13,547 nt of DNA, taken from assembly GCA_035720425.1 (NCBI GenBank), contig DASTOB010000009.1, positions 1 through 13,547 of the forward strand, written 5' to 3'. Below the pieces are notes generated by a model that did no database searches, was not told the DNA's origin, and saw only the letters and a program-made list of their open reading frames with translations. Numbering within the stretch: the first letter of the stretch is position 1; the number at the start of each line of letters is the position of its first letter. A program made the position numbers and the translations under genes. Positions 1-6,133 of the stretch are shown here, piece after piece. The DNA comes from DASTOB01 sp035720425. GTDB taxonomy: Bacteria; Chloroflexota; Limnocylindria; Limnocylindrales; CSP1-4.

Positions 1-819
1 GGTCGGGCTCATCTGGGTGACGTGCCGGGACAGGGCGCGCCACTTCGCGTCGACCACGTCCGCCACGTCGATCCACGTCGTGATCGACTCGTCCGGCACG
101 AGCATCCGGGCCATTCCGGCCTCGTACTCCGCGAGCTCATCGGGCGTCGGGTTCTCCGGCGGCGACCAGAAGCTGCGCTCGCCGAGGGCCTCGATCCGGT
201 CGCGCATGGCCGCCCGGACCGACGCCGGGATGGCCTGCTCGTAGAGCTTCGACGGCGCCCACGGGGCGAGGCCCCCGTCGGCCTCGGCCGGACCGGTTCC
301 GCCGTGCTCCGGCGCGAGCTGTTCCGGGTACCAGGCGGGCTCGCCGGCCCGGGCGAAGGCCCGGACCGCCACGTCGTGGGTGCGGATGTGGTCCGGGTGG
401 CCGTATCCGCCGAAGTCGTTGTACGTCGTCATGACGTCCGGCCGGTAGCGCCGGACGAGCCAGACGAGTCGGCCGGCCGCCTCGTCGAGGTCGGCCCGCC
501 AGAAGCTGCGCGGGTCGTGGTTGCCAGTCCGGCCCATCATGTCGGAGTCGCGATAGCCGAGGCTCTCCCACTCGGTGACCCCGAGCTCCGCCATGGCGGC
601 CTCGAGCTCCGCCGCACGGAGCTCGCCGAGACGACGGTGGTTCTCCGGCGTGTCGAGCTCCGAGACGACGATCTCGCCCATCTCCCCGCGGGTGCACGTG
701 ACGAGGACGACCCGATGGCCGTCGCGCACGGCGCGTGCCATCGTCCCGCCGGTCCCGATCGTCTCGTCGTCGGGGTGGGCGTGGACGGTCATGAGGGTGA
801 GGGGACGCCGAACCTCCAT
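1..819 (-). CDS. PIG-L/LmbE family zinc deacetylase, Mca-like (3' end cut by window edge)
   Basis: Reading leftwards from ATG at 819, the frame is open for all 273 codons to base 1, so the C-terminus is missing. The metal and catalytic signature HAHPDDE lies at residues 13-19 and GGYGHPDHI at about 137-145. By analogy with MshB, H15, D18 and H144 would bind zinc and D17 would be the general base. The C-terminal part (ITTWIDVADVV...ALSRHVTQM) resembles mycothiol S-conjugate amidase Mca more than short sugar deacetylases. The family hydrolyses N-acetyl or amide groups from GlcNAc-type or thiol conjugates in the cytosol; the substrate here is not shown. An in-frame ATG at 867 exists, but it falls in the loop of a perfect inverted repeat and has no ribosome site, so 819 with GGA upstream is preferred. 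It is divergent from the CoA-transferase gene. Confidence 0.85.
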   Translation of the reverse strand, partial: MEVRRPLTLMTVHAHPDDETIGTGGTMARAVRDGHRVVLVTCTRGEMGEIVVSELDTPENHRRLGELRAAELEAAMAELGVTEWESLGYRDSDMMGRTGNHDPRSFWRADLDEAAGRLVWLVRRYRPDVMTTYNDFGGYGHPDHIRTHDVAVRAFARAGEPAWYPEQLAPEHGGTGPAEADGGLAPWAPSKLYEQAIPASVRAAMRDRIEALGERSFWSPPENPTPDELAEYEAGMARMLVPDESITTWIDVADVVDAKWRALSRHVTQMSPT

Positions 820-854
820 CGCCGATCCATCGTACCGGTGAACCACCGGATCGA

Positions 855-881
855 CCGGCGACGTCATCGGAACGTCGCCGG
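855..881. promoter_or_regulatory. perfect 10-bp inverted repeat upstream of the deacetylase
   Basis: Arms CCGGCGACGT (855-864) and ACGTCGCCGG (872-881) are perfectly complementary around a 7-nt loop. The dyad ends 36 bp before the preferred deacetylase start at 819. It could be a repressor operator or a leader hairpin. It shares the core GACGTCA with the palindrome at 932-943. Confidence 0.5.
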
Positions 882-931
882 ACGGTCGGGTGCTGGACGC
901 TCGACGATGCCGTCAGGAGACCGAGCATGCC

Positions 932-943
932 CGTGACGTCACG
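932..943. promoter_or_regulatory. 12-bp perfect palindrome CGTGACGTCACG
   Basis: This is a perfect palindrome with a TGACGTCA centre, 113 bp upstream of the deacetylase start and about 75 bp from a second GACGTCA copy inside the 855-881 dyad. It is a candidate binding site for a dimeric regulator. No regulator gene next to it is known to use it. Confidence 0.35.
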
Positions 944-1114
944 CCGCCTCCGCGTTCCGCCGCGCCGCCTCACCGCAGTTAACGATGCGGCGGTCGGCCG
1001 CTGCTGCGGAGTCCGTGGGTGTCGCAGCTCAACACCCCCGGGATCCGTCGCGGCTCGAGCCGGGGAAGCGACAGCCGTGGGGCCGGGCCGCGACCGCCGT
1101 GGCCCCTGGGAGTA

Positions 1115-1266
1115 CTGGCAGTAATCGAATCTGGGCCGAAGCCTCGGACGAGGCGCCGGATCGGTCGCATGCATCGATGTCGGTAATGACCACGCCGTGA
1201 GGAGCGACCGTGAGGGGCGACAGAGCCGCTCCGGAACGGCTTCGGGCCGAGTCCGATTACTGACAG
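1115..1266. repeat. inverted-repeat element with 29-nt arms (REPIN- or MITE-like)
   Basis: The left arm 1115-1143 (plus strand) and the right arm 1238-1266 (minus strand) match at 23 of 29 positions. Both begin CTGnCAGTAATCG and end CCGAAGCC, and both read inward. Each arm ends in the first half of its own hairpin: GCCTC/GAGGC at 1141-1154 in the left copy, and AGCCG/CGGCT at 1224-1241 in the right copy. The hairpin stems differ in sequence while the fold is kept. This head-plus-hairpin, head-to-head arrangement resembles two REP units forming a REPIN, or the ends of a small non-autonomous element. No transposase is present in the window and no clear target-site duplication is visible. Confidence 0.55.
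1196..1221. repeat. 13-bp tandem repeat, two copies
   Basis: CGTGAGGAGCGAC (1196-1208) is followed directly by CGTGAGGGGCGAC (1209-1221), with one mismatch. It lies inside the interior of the inverted-repeat element. It could be a slippage product or a paired binding site. Confidence 0.5.
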
Positions 1267-1336
1267 GCATGACCTGGCCTCGGACACGGCTGTGATTCGA
1301 TCAGCGGGATTTGACCGCCACCACCCCCCGCCCCCT

Positions 1337-1361
1337 CTGCGGCGCCACCGCCGCTCCGCAG
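1337..1361 (+). other. hairpin in the probable CoA-transferase leader
   Basis: CTGCGG (1337-1342) pairs with CCGCAG (1356-1361). An inner GGCG-CCAC-CGCC helix (1341-1352) can form alternatively. It ends about 50 bases before the start codon. No U-tract follows, so it is not a typical terminator. Confidence 0.3.
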
Positions 1362-1412
1362 CTCGAAGGCGCCGGATACCATGGCGGCCGTCGACGTACG
1401 GAGAAGCATCGG

Positions 1413-2744
1413 ATGCCCGACCCGCGCCCGGATCCCCCCGAGACCGCCCCGCCCGGTCCGCTGGCCGGGCTCCGCGTCGTCGACTGCTCGACCGTGCTCG
1501 CCGGCCCGTTCTGCACGATGCTCCTCGCCGACCTCGGCGCGGACGTCGTCAAGGTGGAGCCGCTGGACGGCGACGGCACGCGTGGCTGGGGGCCGCCATG
1601 GGTCGGGCGCGAGGAGGATGGCACCCGAACGGCGGCGTACTACCTCGCCGTCAACCGCAACAAGCGCTCGATCCGGCTCGACCTCCGCGCGGCGCCCGGG
1701 CGAGCAGTGCTCGAACGGCTCATCCTGCGCGGCGACGTGCTCATCGAGAACTTCCGCGCCGGCGGGCTCGACCGCCTCGGATTCGATGACGCGACGCTCG
1801 CCGCGATCAACCCGCGCCTCGTCCATCTCGCGATCAGTGGGTACGGGCCGGGTGGGCCAGCGGCCGAGAAGCCCGGCTACGACTTCGTCGTTCAGGCCGT
1901 CGGCGGGCTCATGTCGATCACCGGTGCGCCGGACTCGGAGGGTGGCACGCCGACGAAGGTGGGCGTGGCGATCAGCGACGTGGCGAGCGGGCTGTTCGGA
2001 GCGGTCGCGGTCCTGGCGGCGCTGCTCGGACGCGAGCGACGCCCGGGCGGGACCGCCGCCGAAACGGCCGACGGGGGGGCCGACACCAGGGCCGACAGGA
2101 AGGCCGACGGGTCGGCCGACGAGCGGGCCGGCGGTGAGCGCATCGACGTTTCGCTCCTCGGTTCGACCCTCGCGCTGCTCGTGAACCAGGCCCAGAACGC
2201 GTTCGTGTCCGGCCGCTCCCCGGAACGGCGCGGCAACGCCCACCCGAACATCGTGCCGTACCAGCCCTTCGCCACGTCGGACGGCACGATTGCGGTCGCG
2301 GTGGGCAGCGAGCGCCAGTGGACGCGGCTGTGCATGGCGATCGACCGACCCGACCTCGCGACCGACCGCCGCTTCGCGACGAACGGCGATCGGGTCGATC
2401 AGCGCGACGTGCTCGTACCGCTCCTCGCCACCGCCTTCGCATCGGACACGACCGACGCCTGGCTCGCCCGCCTCGAGTCTGCCGACGTGCCGTGCGGCCC
2501 GATCAACGACGTCCTTGCCGCGTTCGACGACCCGTCCGCCCGCGCGCTCGGGATGCGCGTGGGGCTCGACCACCCCGCGCTCGGCCGCATCGACCAGATC
2601 GGGATCCCGTTCCACCTCGCCCGCCGGCCGGCGACGGTTCGAACGCCGCCGCCGCTCCTCGGCGAGCACAGCGCAGAGATCCTCGCCGAGCTCGGCTACG
2701 ACACGGCCGACATCGATGGACTGCGCGCGTCCGGGGTGATCTGA
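1413..2744 (+). CDS. class III (CaiB/BaiF/Frc) acyl-CoA transferase
   Basis: The protein has 443 residues and starts at ATG 1413, preceded by GGAG about 9 bases upstream. An in-frame ATG at 1311 would add 34 residues with no family match. Family landmarks are PLAGLRVVDCSTVLAGPF (about 16-33), LGADVVKVEP (41-50), NRNKRSIRLDL (81-91), IENFRAGGLDRLG (111-123) and PGYDFVVQAVGGLMSITG (154-171). D157 corresponds to the aspartate that forms the covalent anhydride and CoA intermediates in formyl-CoA transferase. These enzymes move CoA between carboxylic acids in the cytosol; the acids used cannot be read from sequence. The chain is longer than the usual size of roughly 400 residues, partly because of an Ala-Asp repeat at residues 219-242. 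It converges on the ABC permease, leaving 22 bp between them. Confidence 0.92.
   Translation: MPDPRPDPPETAPPGPLAGLRVVDCSTVLAGPFCTMLLADLGADVVKVEPLDGDGTRGWGPPWVGREEDGTRTAAYYLAVNRNKRSIRLDLRAAPGRAVLERLILRGDVLIENFRAGGLDRLGFDDATLAAINPRLVHLAISGYGPGGPAAEKPGYDFVVQAVGGLMSITGAPDSEGGTPTKVGVAISDVASGLFGAVAVLAALLGRERRPGGTAAETADGGADTRADRKADGSADERAGGERIDVSLLGSTLALLVNQAQNAFVSGRSPERRGNAHPNIVPYQPFATSDGTIAVAVGSERQWTRLCMAIDRPDLATDRRFATNGDRVDQRDVLVPLLATAFASDTTDAWLARLESADVPCGPINDVLAAFDDPSARALGMRVGLDHPALGRIDQIGIPFHLARRPATVRTPPPLLGEHSAEILAELGYDTADIDGLRASGVI
2067..2138 (+). repeat. in-frame 12-bp minisatellite within the CoA-transferase gene
   Basis: Six consecutive 12-bp units each begin GCCGAC (the last begins GCCGGC) and are followed by six variable bases. 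They are in frame and encode ADxx units: ADGG, ADTR, ADRK, ADGS, ADER, AGGE. The period of four residues leaves the reading frame intact whatever the copy number. It lies between LLGRERRP and the conserved IDVSLLGSTLALL, probably in a surface loop. Confidence 0.85.
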
Positions 2745-2766
2745 TGCGGCCTGACCCGACCCGCGG

Positions 2767-3531
2767 CTAGAGCTCCTGGCGGCGGAACGCCGCCCACGCG
2801 ACGCCGAGGCAGGCGACGAGAAGCACGACCGCGGCCGACACCGGAACGGCCACCTCCGCGCCCCCGCCGAGCGCGAGCGCCCGGGCCGGCCCGCTGAGCC
2901 CCGGAGGCAGGAAGCGACCGACCTCCGGGAACGCCGAGGCGATCCCGAGGCCGACCAGCGCGACGAAGCCGATCCCGGCGGCGGCGAGCGCGGATCGCGT
3001 GAGCGTGCTCGCGACGAACGTGATCACCGCGTAGGCGAACAGGGACAGCCAGACGAGCACGCCGAGCCCAGCGAACCCGCCGACCGACGGCGCCTCGAAC
3101 AGGATCGCGGTGTAGATCCAGCCGCCGACCGTCGCGACGGCGACAGCGGCCAGGAGCACGAGGCCGAGCGCGGCGACCTTCGCCCCGAGAAACGCCGCCC
3201 GCCCGACCGGTTTGGTCAGCAGGAGCGCCGCCGTTCCGCGTTCCTTCTCCGCCGCGACGCTGCCCATTGCGAGCAGGATCGCCGTCAGGCCACCGAACTG
3301 GGCGATGTTCTTGAGCAGCTGGTCGATGGCCGCCTCGACGGTCGGCGTCGGGACCGGGATGCCCATGTCGCCGGCGAGGGCCTCGACGATCTCCGGCGTG
3401 AACCGGGCGAGCAGCGGGGAGCCGATCCCGACGACGGCGAACAGGCCGACGACGATCGGCAGCCGGAACGTCCGAACGGCCTCGAGCAGCTCTTTTCGCA
3501 GGAGCACGCCGAACCCAGCAAGGCCGCTCAC
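2767..3531 (-). CDS. ABC-2 type transporter permease (YxlG/NosY-like)
   Basis: The product is a 254-residue membrane protein starting at GTG 3531, whose GTGA overlaps the stop of the upstream ATPase gene, so translation is probably coupled. A membrane helix at about 22-41 is followed by an extracytoplasmic stretch. Then comes the cytoplasmic motif AAEKERGTAALLLTKPVGR (93-111), typical of NosY/YxlG-type permeases, and several helices between 115 and 248. With the ATPase it should form an exporter or membrane-remodelling complex in the cytoplasmic membrane. The substrate is unknown. It is the last gene of a five-gene minus-strand set and faces the CoA-transferase gene, with no clear terminator between them. 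Confidence 0.85.
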   Translation of the reverse strand: MSGLAGFGVLLRKELLEAVRTFRLPIVVGLFAVVGIGSPLLARFTPEIVEALAGDMGIPVPTPTVEAAIDQLLKNIAQFGGLTAILLAMGSVAAEKERGTAALLLTKPVGRAAFLGAKVAALGLVLLAAVAVATVGGWIYTAILFEAPSVGGFAGLGVLVWLSLFAYAVITFVASTLTRSALAAAGIGFVALVGLGIASAFPEVGRFLPPGLSGPARALALGGGAEVAVPVSAAVVLLVACLGVAWAAFRRQEL

Positions 3532-4493
3532 GCGGCCGCTCCGTCGCGGTCGCGGTCGCGGCCGACAAGGCGGAGGAAGACGTCCTCGAGGGTCGGGCGC
3601 TGGCGCTCGAAGCCGACGAGGGCGACGCCCGCGTCGACGACCGCGGCGAGCAGCGCGCGACCACCGGTCGCGGGGTCCCGAACGCTGACCGACACGACCC
3701 CGCCGTCGAGGACGACCGTCGTGACCCAGTCGGCCGCGTCGAGGGCGGCGACGAGCGCCGCGACCTGTGCCGGCTGGCCGGGCTCCGGGTCGAGGCGGTA
3801 CACCGGCCCGGCGTACTCGTCGAGGAGCGCGTCGAGCGGGCCGTCGGTTACGAGTCGCCCATGGTCGAGGATCGCGACCCGGTCGCAGACCCGCTCGACG
3901 TCCCCGAGCACGTGAGTTGAAAAGACCACCGTCGACGACGCGCGCAGCTCGCCGACGAGCGCGAGCAGGTCGCGCCGGCCCTCCGGATCGAGCGACGAGA
4001 CCGGCTCGTCGAGGATGAGCAGCTCCGGTTCCGCGACGATCGCCTGGCCGATCCCGAGGCGCTGCCGCATCCCGCCCGAGTACCCGCCGATGCGTCGCTC
4101 GGCCGCGTCGGACAGGCCGACCCGCGCCAGCGTGTCTGCGACGCGATCGCGAAGCCGGGCGCCGCGCAGACCGTGGAGCCGTCCGACCAGCTCGAGCAAC
4201 TCCCGTCCGCGCATCCAGCCGTAGAAGCGCGGATCCTGGTCGAGGTACCCGATCCGGCGCTGAAGCTCCGGGGTGTCCGGTCCGGCTGCCACGCCGGCGA
4301 CCTCGGCCCGCCCAGCCGTCGGCCGGGCGAGGCCCGTCAGGAGGCGAATCGTCGTCGTCTTGCCCGCCCCGTTCGGCCCCAGCAGGCCGAACACGACGCC
4401 GCGCGGAACCTCGAGGTCGAGTCCGTCGAGGGCGACGATCGGCCCGTAGCGTTTCGTCAGCCCGATCGTCCGGACGATCGGCCCGTCCGTCAT
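3528..4493 (-). CDS. ABC transporter ATP-binding protein (YxlF/CcmA type)
   Basis: The protein has 321 residues. Walker A GPNGAGKT is at 39-46, the ABC signature YSGGMRQR at 138-145, Walker B LLILDEP at 158-164 and the switch histidine H194 in STH. The region after about residue 215 is the C-terminal extension usual in ABC-2 exporter ATPases (ends in LEDVFLRLVGR). ATG 4493 overlaps the stop of the preceding small gene as ATGA. AGGAGG sits only one base before this ATG, too close for ordinary use, so re-initiation after the upstream gene is likely. The frame is open further upstream to 4565, but that stretch lies over the PLDc_N gene and has no homology. It powers the permease encoded next. 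Confidence 0.93.
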   Translation of the reverse strand: MTDGPIVRTIGLTKRYGPIVALDGLDLEVPRGVVFGLLGPNGAGKTTTIRLLTGLARPTAGRAEVAGVAAGPDTPELQRRIGYLDQDPRFYGWMRGRELLELVGRLHGLRGARLRDRVADTLARVGLSDAAERRIGGYSGGMRQRLGIGQAIVAEPELLILDEPVSSLDPEGRRDLLALVGELRASSTVVFSTHVLGDVERVCDRVAILDHGRLVTDGPLDALLDEYAGPVYRLDPEPGQPAQVAALVAALDAADWVTTVVLDGGVVSVSVRDPATGGRALLAAVVDAGVALVGFERQRPTLEDVFLRLVGRDRDRDGAAA

Positions 4494-4684
4494 CCCTCCT
4501 CCCGACCCGCGAGGAAGTAGAGGATCGGCCCGAGCATCTGAACGAAGACGATGATCACCACCCACACGACCTTGTTGTCACCTTTGACCCGGCGACCGGG
4601 GCGGGTGATGTCGTAGAGGGCGACGACGAGCAGCGCGAGCTGGATGACGATGAGCGGGATGAGCAGCGCGATGAGCCCCTCCAC
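4490..4684 (-). CDS. small PLDc_N-domain membrane protein (YxlE-like)
   Basis: The protein has 64 residues and starts at GTG 4684 with a strong AGGAGG site and a 5-base spacer. Two hydrophobic segments (about 4-24 and 40-60) flank a basic cytoplasmic loop (RPGRRVKGDNK). The layout, including the LYDITRPGRR-type loop, a second helix beginning KVVWVVIIVF and the end GPILYFLAGR, is that of the phospholipase D N-terminal domain family, which has no catalytic residues. In Bacillus subtilis, YxlE of this family lies directly before the YxlF ATPase and YxlG permease and is linked to negative control of sigma Y. The same order here makes an accessory role in the transporter likely, though this is inference. 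Confidence 0.85.
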   Translation of the reverse strand: MEGLIALLIPLIVIQLALLVVALYDITRPGRRVKGDNKVVWVVIIVFVQMLGPILYFLAGREEG

Positions 4685-4699
4685 GCGGTCCTCCTTCTG

Positions 4700-5401
4700 T
4701 CAGCTGGATGGCCGGCCGGTCCGGCGGTCCGGATCGGCTCGCCAGGCGAGGTACGAATACCCGAACAGGGCGACGACGAGGGCCCCGCCGCCGCCACCGA
4801 CGATCGCGAACAGCGGCGCGCCGCGGAGGCCGAGCACGCTCGCGGCGATGACGACGACCCCGAGCGCGACCATGAGCCGCCCGCCCAGGCGGTGGGTCCG
4901 GTTCCAGGATTGGTCGCTCGTGAGCGTCCACGGCGTGCGGATCCCGAACATGAAATTGCTCCGGACCTTGCCGAGCACGTTGCCGATGATGACGAAGATC
5001 GCGCCGATGGCGGCCGCGACGAGGCCCGCCATGTCCACCTCCGCGCCGGTGGCGGCAATCACGGCGGCGCCGTGGAGGACGACGAGGAGCCCCAGGAGGC
5101 CGAGCCAGACCGACCGGTAGGCCGGCCCGGATCGGTAGAGGTTCTCGCGCCGCGGCTCGACGAACGGGACGATCGCGAGCAGGGCGCTCACAGTCAGGCC
5201 GACCGCCGGCAGCACGAGCAGCCCGACGGCCTTCGGCGCAAACCCGTCCGGCTGGCCGTCGAGGCCCCAGTGGATCGGGATCTGCGCGTCGTCCGGGATC
5301 TGCCCCCAGCCCCAGGCACTCGTGGCGAGCATGATCGCGACGGCGGCTCCGCTCGCGACGAGGATGGGTCGGTTCGTGGGCCGCGAACTCGGTGCGTTCA
5401 T
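4700..5401 (-). CDS. sdpI: SdpI/DUF1648 family integral membrane protein
   Basis: The protein has 233 residues and about six membrane helices. The DUF1648 motif IPIHWGLDGQPDGF is at 41-54. The SdpI-type segment, about 140-175, includes GNVLGKVRSNFMFGIRTPWT and SWNRTHRLGG. In Bacillus subtilis, SdpI protects the producer from the SdpC toxin and, when toxin is bound, sequesters the repressor SdpR at the membrane. ATG 5401 overlaps the stop of the ArsR-type gene as ATGA, the same sdpR-sdpI pairing. No SdpC-like toxin gene is visible in this window, so immunity to an own toxin is not shown; a general envelope role is possible. Confidence 0.85.
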   Translation of the reverse strand: MNAPSSRPTNRPILVASGAAVAIMLATSAWGWGQIPDDAQIPIHWGLDGQPDGFAPKAVGLLVLPAVGLTVSALLAIVPFVEPRRENLYRSGPAYRSVWLGLLGLLVVLHGAAVIAATGAEVDMAGLVAAAIGAIFVIIGNVLGKVRSNFMFGIRTPWTLTSDQSWNRTHRLGGRLMVALGVVVIAASVLGLRGAPLFAIVGGGGGALVVALFGYSYLAWRADPDRRTGRPSS

Positions 5402-5694
5402 CGCGCCTCCCGTGGCTCAATCCGGAACGTGTCCATCAGGGCAAGCATCGCCTCCTCCAGGACGCTGACGTTGAGCCGGTACGTGATCGTCGAGCCGGTC
5501 CGATCCGCCTGGATCAGGTCCGCCTCGCGCAGGACGGAGAAGTGGCCCGACATGGTCGGCCACGACAGCTCGAACTCCGCCGCGAGCTCGCCCGCGGTCA
5601 TGTCCCGCTCCCGAAGGAGCGCGAGCACGCGGCGGCGGGTGGGGTCGGCGAGAGCACGGTAGACACGGTTCACGATCGGTGGCATTTCGGCCAT
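5398..5694 (-). CDS. sdpR: SdpR-type ArsR family autorepressor
   Basis: This 98-residue winged-helix protein starts at ATG 5694; a second in-frame ATG lies at 5685. LADPTRRRVLALL (15-27) is followed by the helix-turn-helix DMTAGELAAEF...MSGHFSVLREADLI (31-61), the wing RTGSTITYRL (65-74) and LNVSVLEEAM (74-83). The last part closely resembles SdpR. It lacks the cysteine metal site (CVC) of ArsR/SmtB sensors, so metal sensing is unlikely. It is the first gene of the five-gene set, which fits autoregulation together with the SdpI homologue. The ribosome site is weak and the predicted leader is very short. Confidence 0.88.
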   Translation of the reverse strand: MAEMPPIVNRVYRALADPTRRRVLALLRERDMTAGELAAEFELSWPTMSGHFSVLREADLIQADRTGSTITYRLNVSVLEEAMLALMDTFRIEPREAR

Positions 5695-5714
5695 TGGCTA
5701 ATTCGGTAGATGAC

Positions 5715-5744
5715 AAAATAACGCCCACGCGTGGTCGGTGTCAA
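5715..5744 (-). promoter_or_regulatory. sigma70-like promoter of the sdpR-like operon with palindromic spacer
   Basis: On the minus strand, a perfect -35 TTGACA (5744-5739) is followed after 18 bp by TATTTT (5720-5715). Transcription would start near 5708, about 14 bases before ATG 5694. The spacer contains CCACGCGTGG (5725-5734), a perfect 10-bp palindrome placed where a bound repressor would block RNA polymerase. It is therefore a candidate SdpR-type operator. Confidence 0.65.
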
Positions 5745-6062
5745 TGGCCGGCCCGGCAGGCCCCACCCGGGGGGCGCGACAGACTGCCAAATTCTCGTCC
5801 GGTGACGCTTAGGCCTGGTTTCGCGCCACGTCGGAAGCGGTTCGATCGGATTCCACGCTCGACTCTGTATGTGCGAAGGCGCGGATCGCCTCCCAACTGC
5901 GCCCAACGGTCACCCCACGACAATCTGGCATTCCGGCGACCGGATGTGGAACCGTCGAGCGGTGGCGATCCCGACGATCGGAGTCGTCGAGCGGAGGCCG
6001 AGGCGCGACCCACCGGGACCCCGATTATCGGTGCCCGCGCCGTCTGTCGGCGGACGAGCCCC
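5745..6062. other. noncoding region between divergent operons
   Basis: I see no gene. The open frames here lack ribosome sites and protein-like content. The stretch holds two copies of CGTCGAGCGG (5953-5962 and 5985-5994), the dyad CGACGA-TCGGAG-TCGTCG (5972-5989) and the dyad at 6016-6036 just upstream of the reductase promoter. Confidence 0.6.
6016..6036. promoter_or_regulatory. 21-bp imperfect dyad upstream of the enoyl reductase promoter
   Basis: The dyad is centred on T6026. The inner part CCGATTATCGG is perfect (five pairs each side), and 8 of 10 pairs match over 6016-6036. It ends about 30 bp upstream of the -10 box, where an operator would be expected. The regulator is unknown. Confidence 0.35.
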
Positions 6063-6071
6063 TGCTAGACT
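6063..6071 (+). promoter_or_regulatory. extended -10 promoter for the enoyl reductase gene
   Basis: TGCTAGACT at 6063-6071 is an extended -10 element (TGn plus TAGACT). No good -35 box is present at the right distance, which is usual for extended -10 promoters. Transcription from about 6079 would give a leader of about 55 bases, ending in a clear ribosome site GGAGG at 6122-6126. Confidence 0.5.
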
Positions 6072-6133
6072 CGGCCCGCCCGAACCCGCACACCGACACC
6101 CTCGACCTCAACCACCCCACCGGAGGACCCCTC

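Larger units (their letters stand above)
820..1412. other. divergent noncoding region with dyads and an inverted-repeat element
   Basis: No convincing gene lies here. The open frames on both strands lack ribosome sites, recognisable motifs and protein-like composition. The region separates the leftward deacetylase from the rightward CoA-transferase and must carry the promoters of both. It holds the dyads at 855-881 and 932-943, a small hairpin at 973-990 (CCGCA/TGCGG around GTTAACGA), the inverted-repeat element at 1115-1266 and a hairpin at 1337-1361. I see no strong sigma70 promoter for either flanking gene. Confidence 0.7.

Noticed and set aside
820..867. Longer deacetylase starting at ATG 867
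   Set aside because: The extra 16 residues have no family match, there is no ribosome site, and the ATG lies in the loop of a perfect inverted repeat.
22..936. 304-codon plus-strand open frame opposite the LmbE-like gene
   Set aside because: The minus-strand frame contains the deacetylase motifs. This one is a typical high-GC shadow.
927..1287. Small open frames on both strands in the left intergenic region
   Set aside because: There are no ribosome sites, the composition is Arg/Pro-rich and low in hydrophobic residues, and they cross the inverted-repeat element.
1257..2669. 470-codon minus-strand open frame opposite the CoA-transferase
   Set aside because: It is antisense to a clear family member, is rich in Arg/Glu/Asp from GC-rich shadow reading, and has no motif.
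2745..2766. Terminator between the CoA-transferase and permease genes
   Set aside because: The 22-bp gap shows no stable hairpin with a T-tract on either strand.
5838..5857. tRNA-like TTCGA segment
   Set aside because: The flanking bases do not form a T-arm stem, and no acceptor, D or anticodon arms can be found at the right distances.
5953..5994. Direct repeat CGTCGAGCGG 32 bp apart as a CRISPR or operator array
   Set aside because: There are only two short copies in GC-rich sequence. This is too weak to call an array, so it is noted only as part of the noncoding region.
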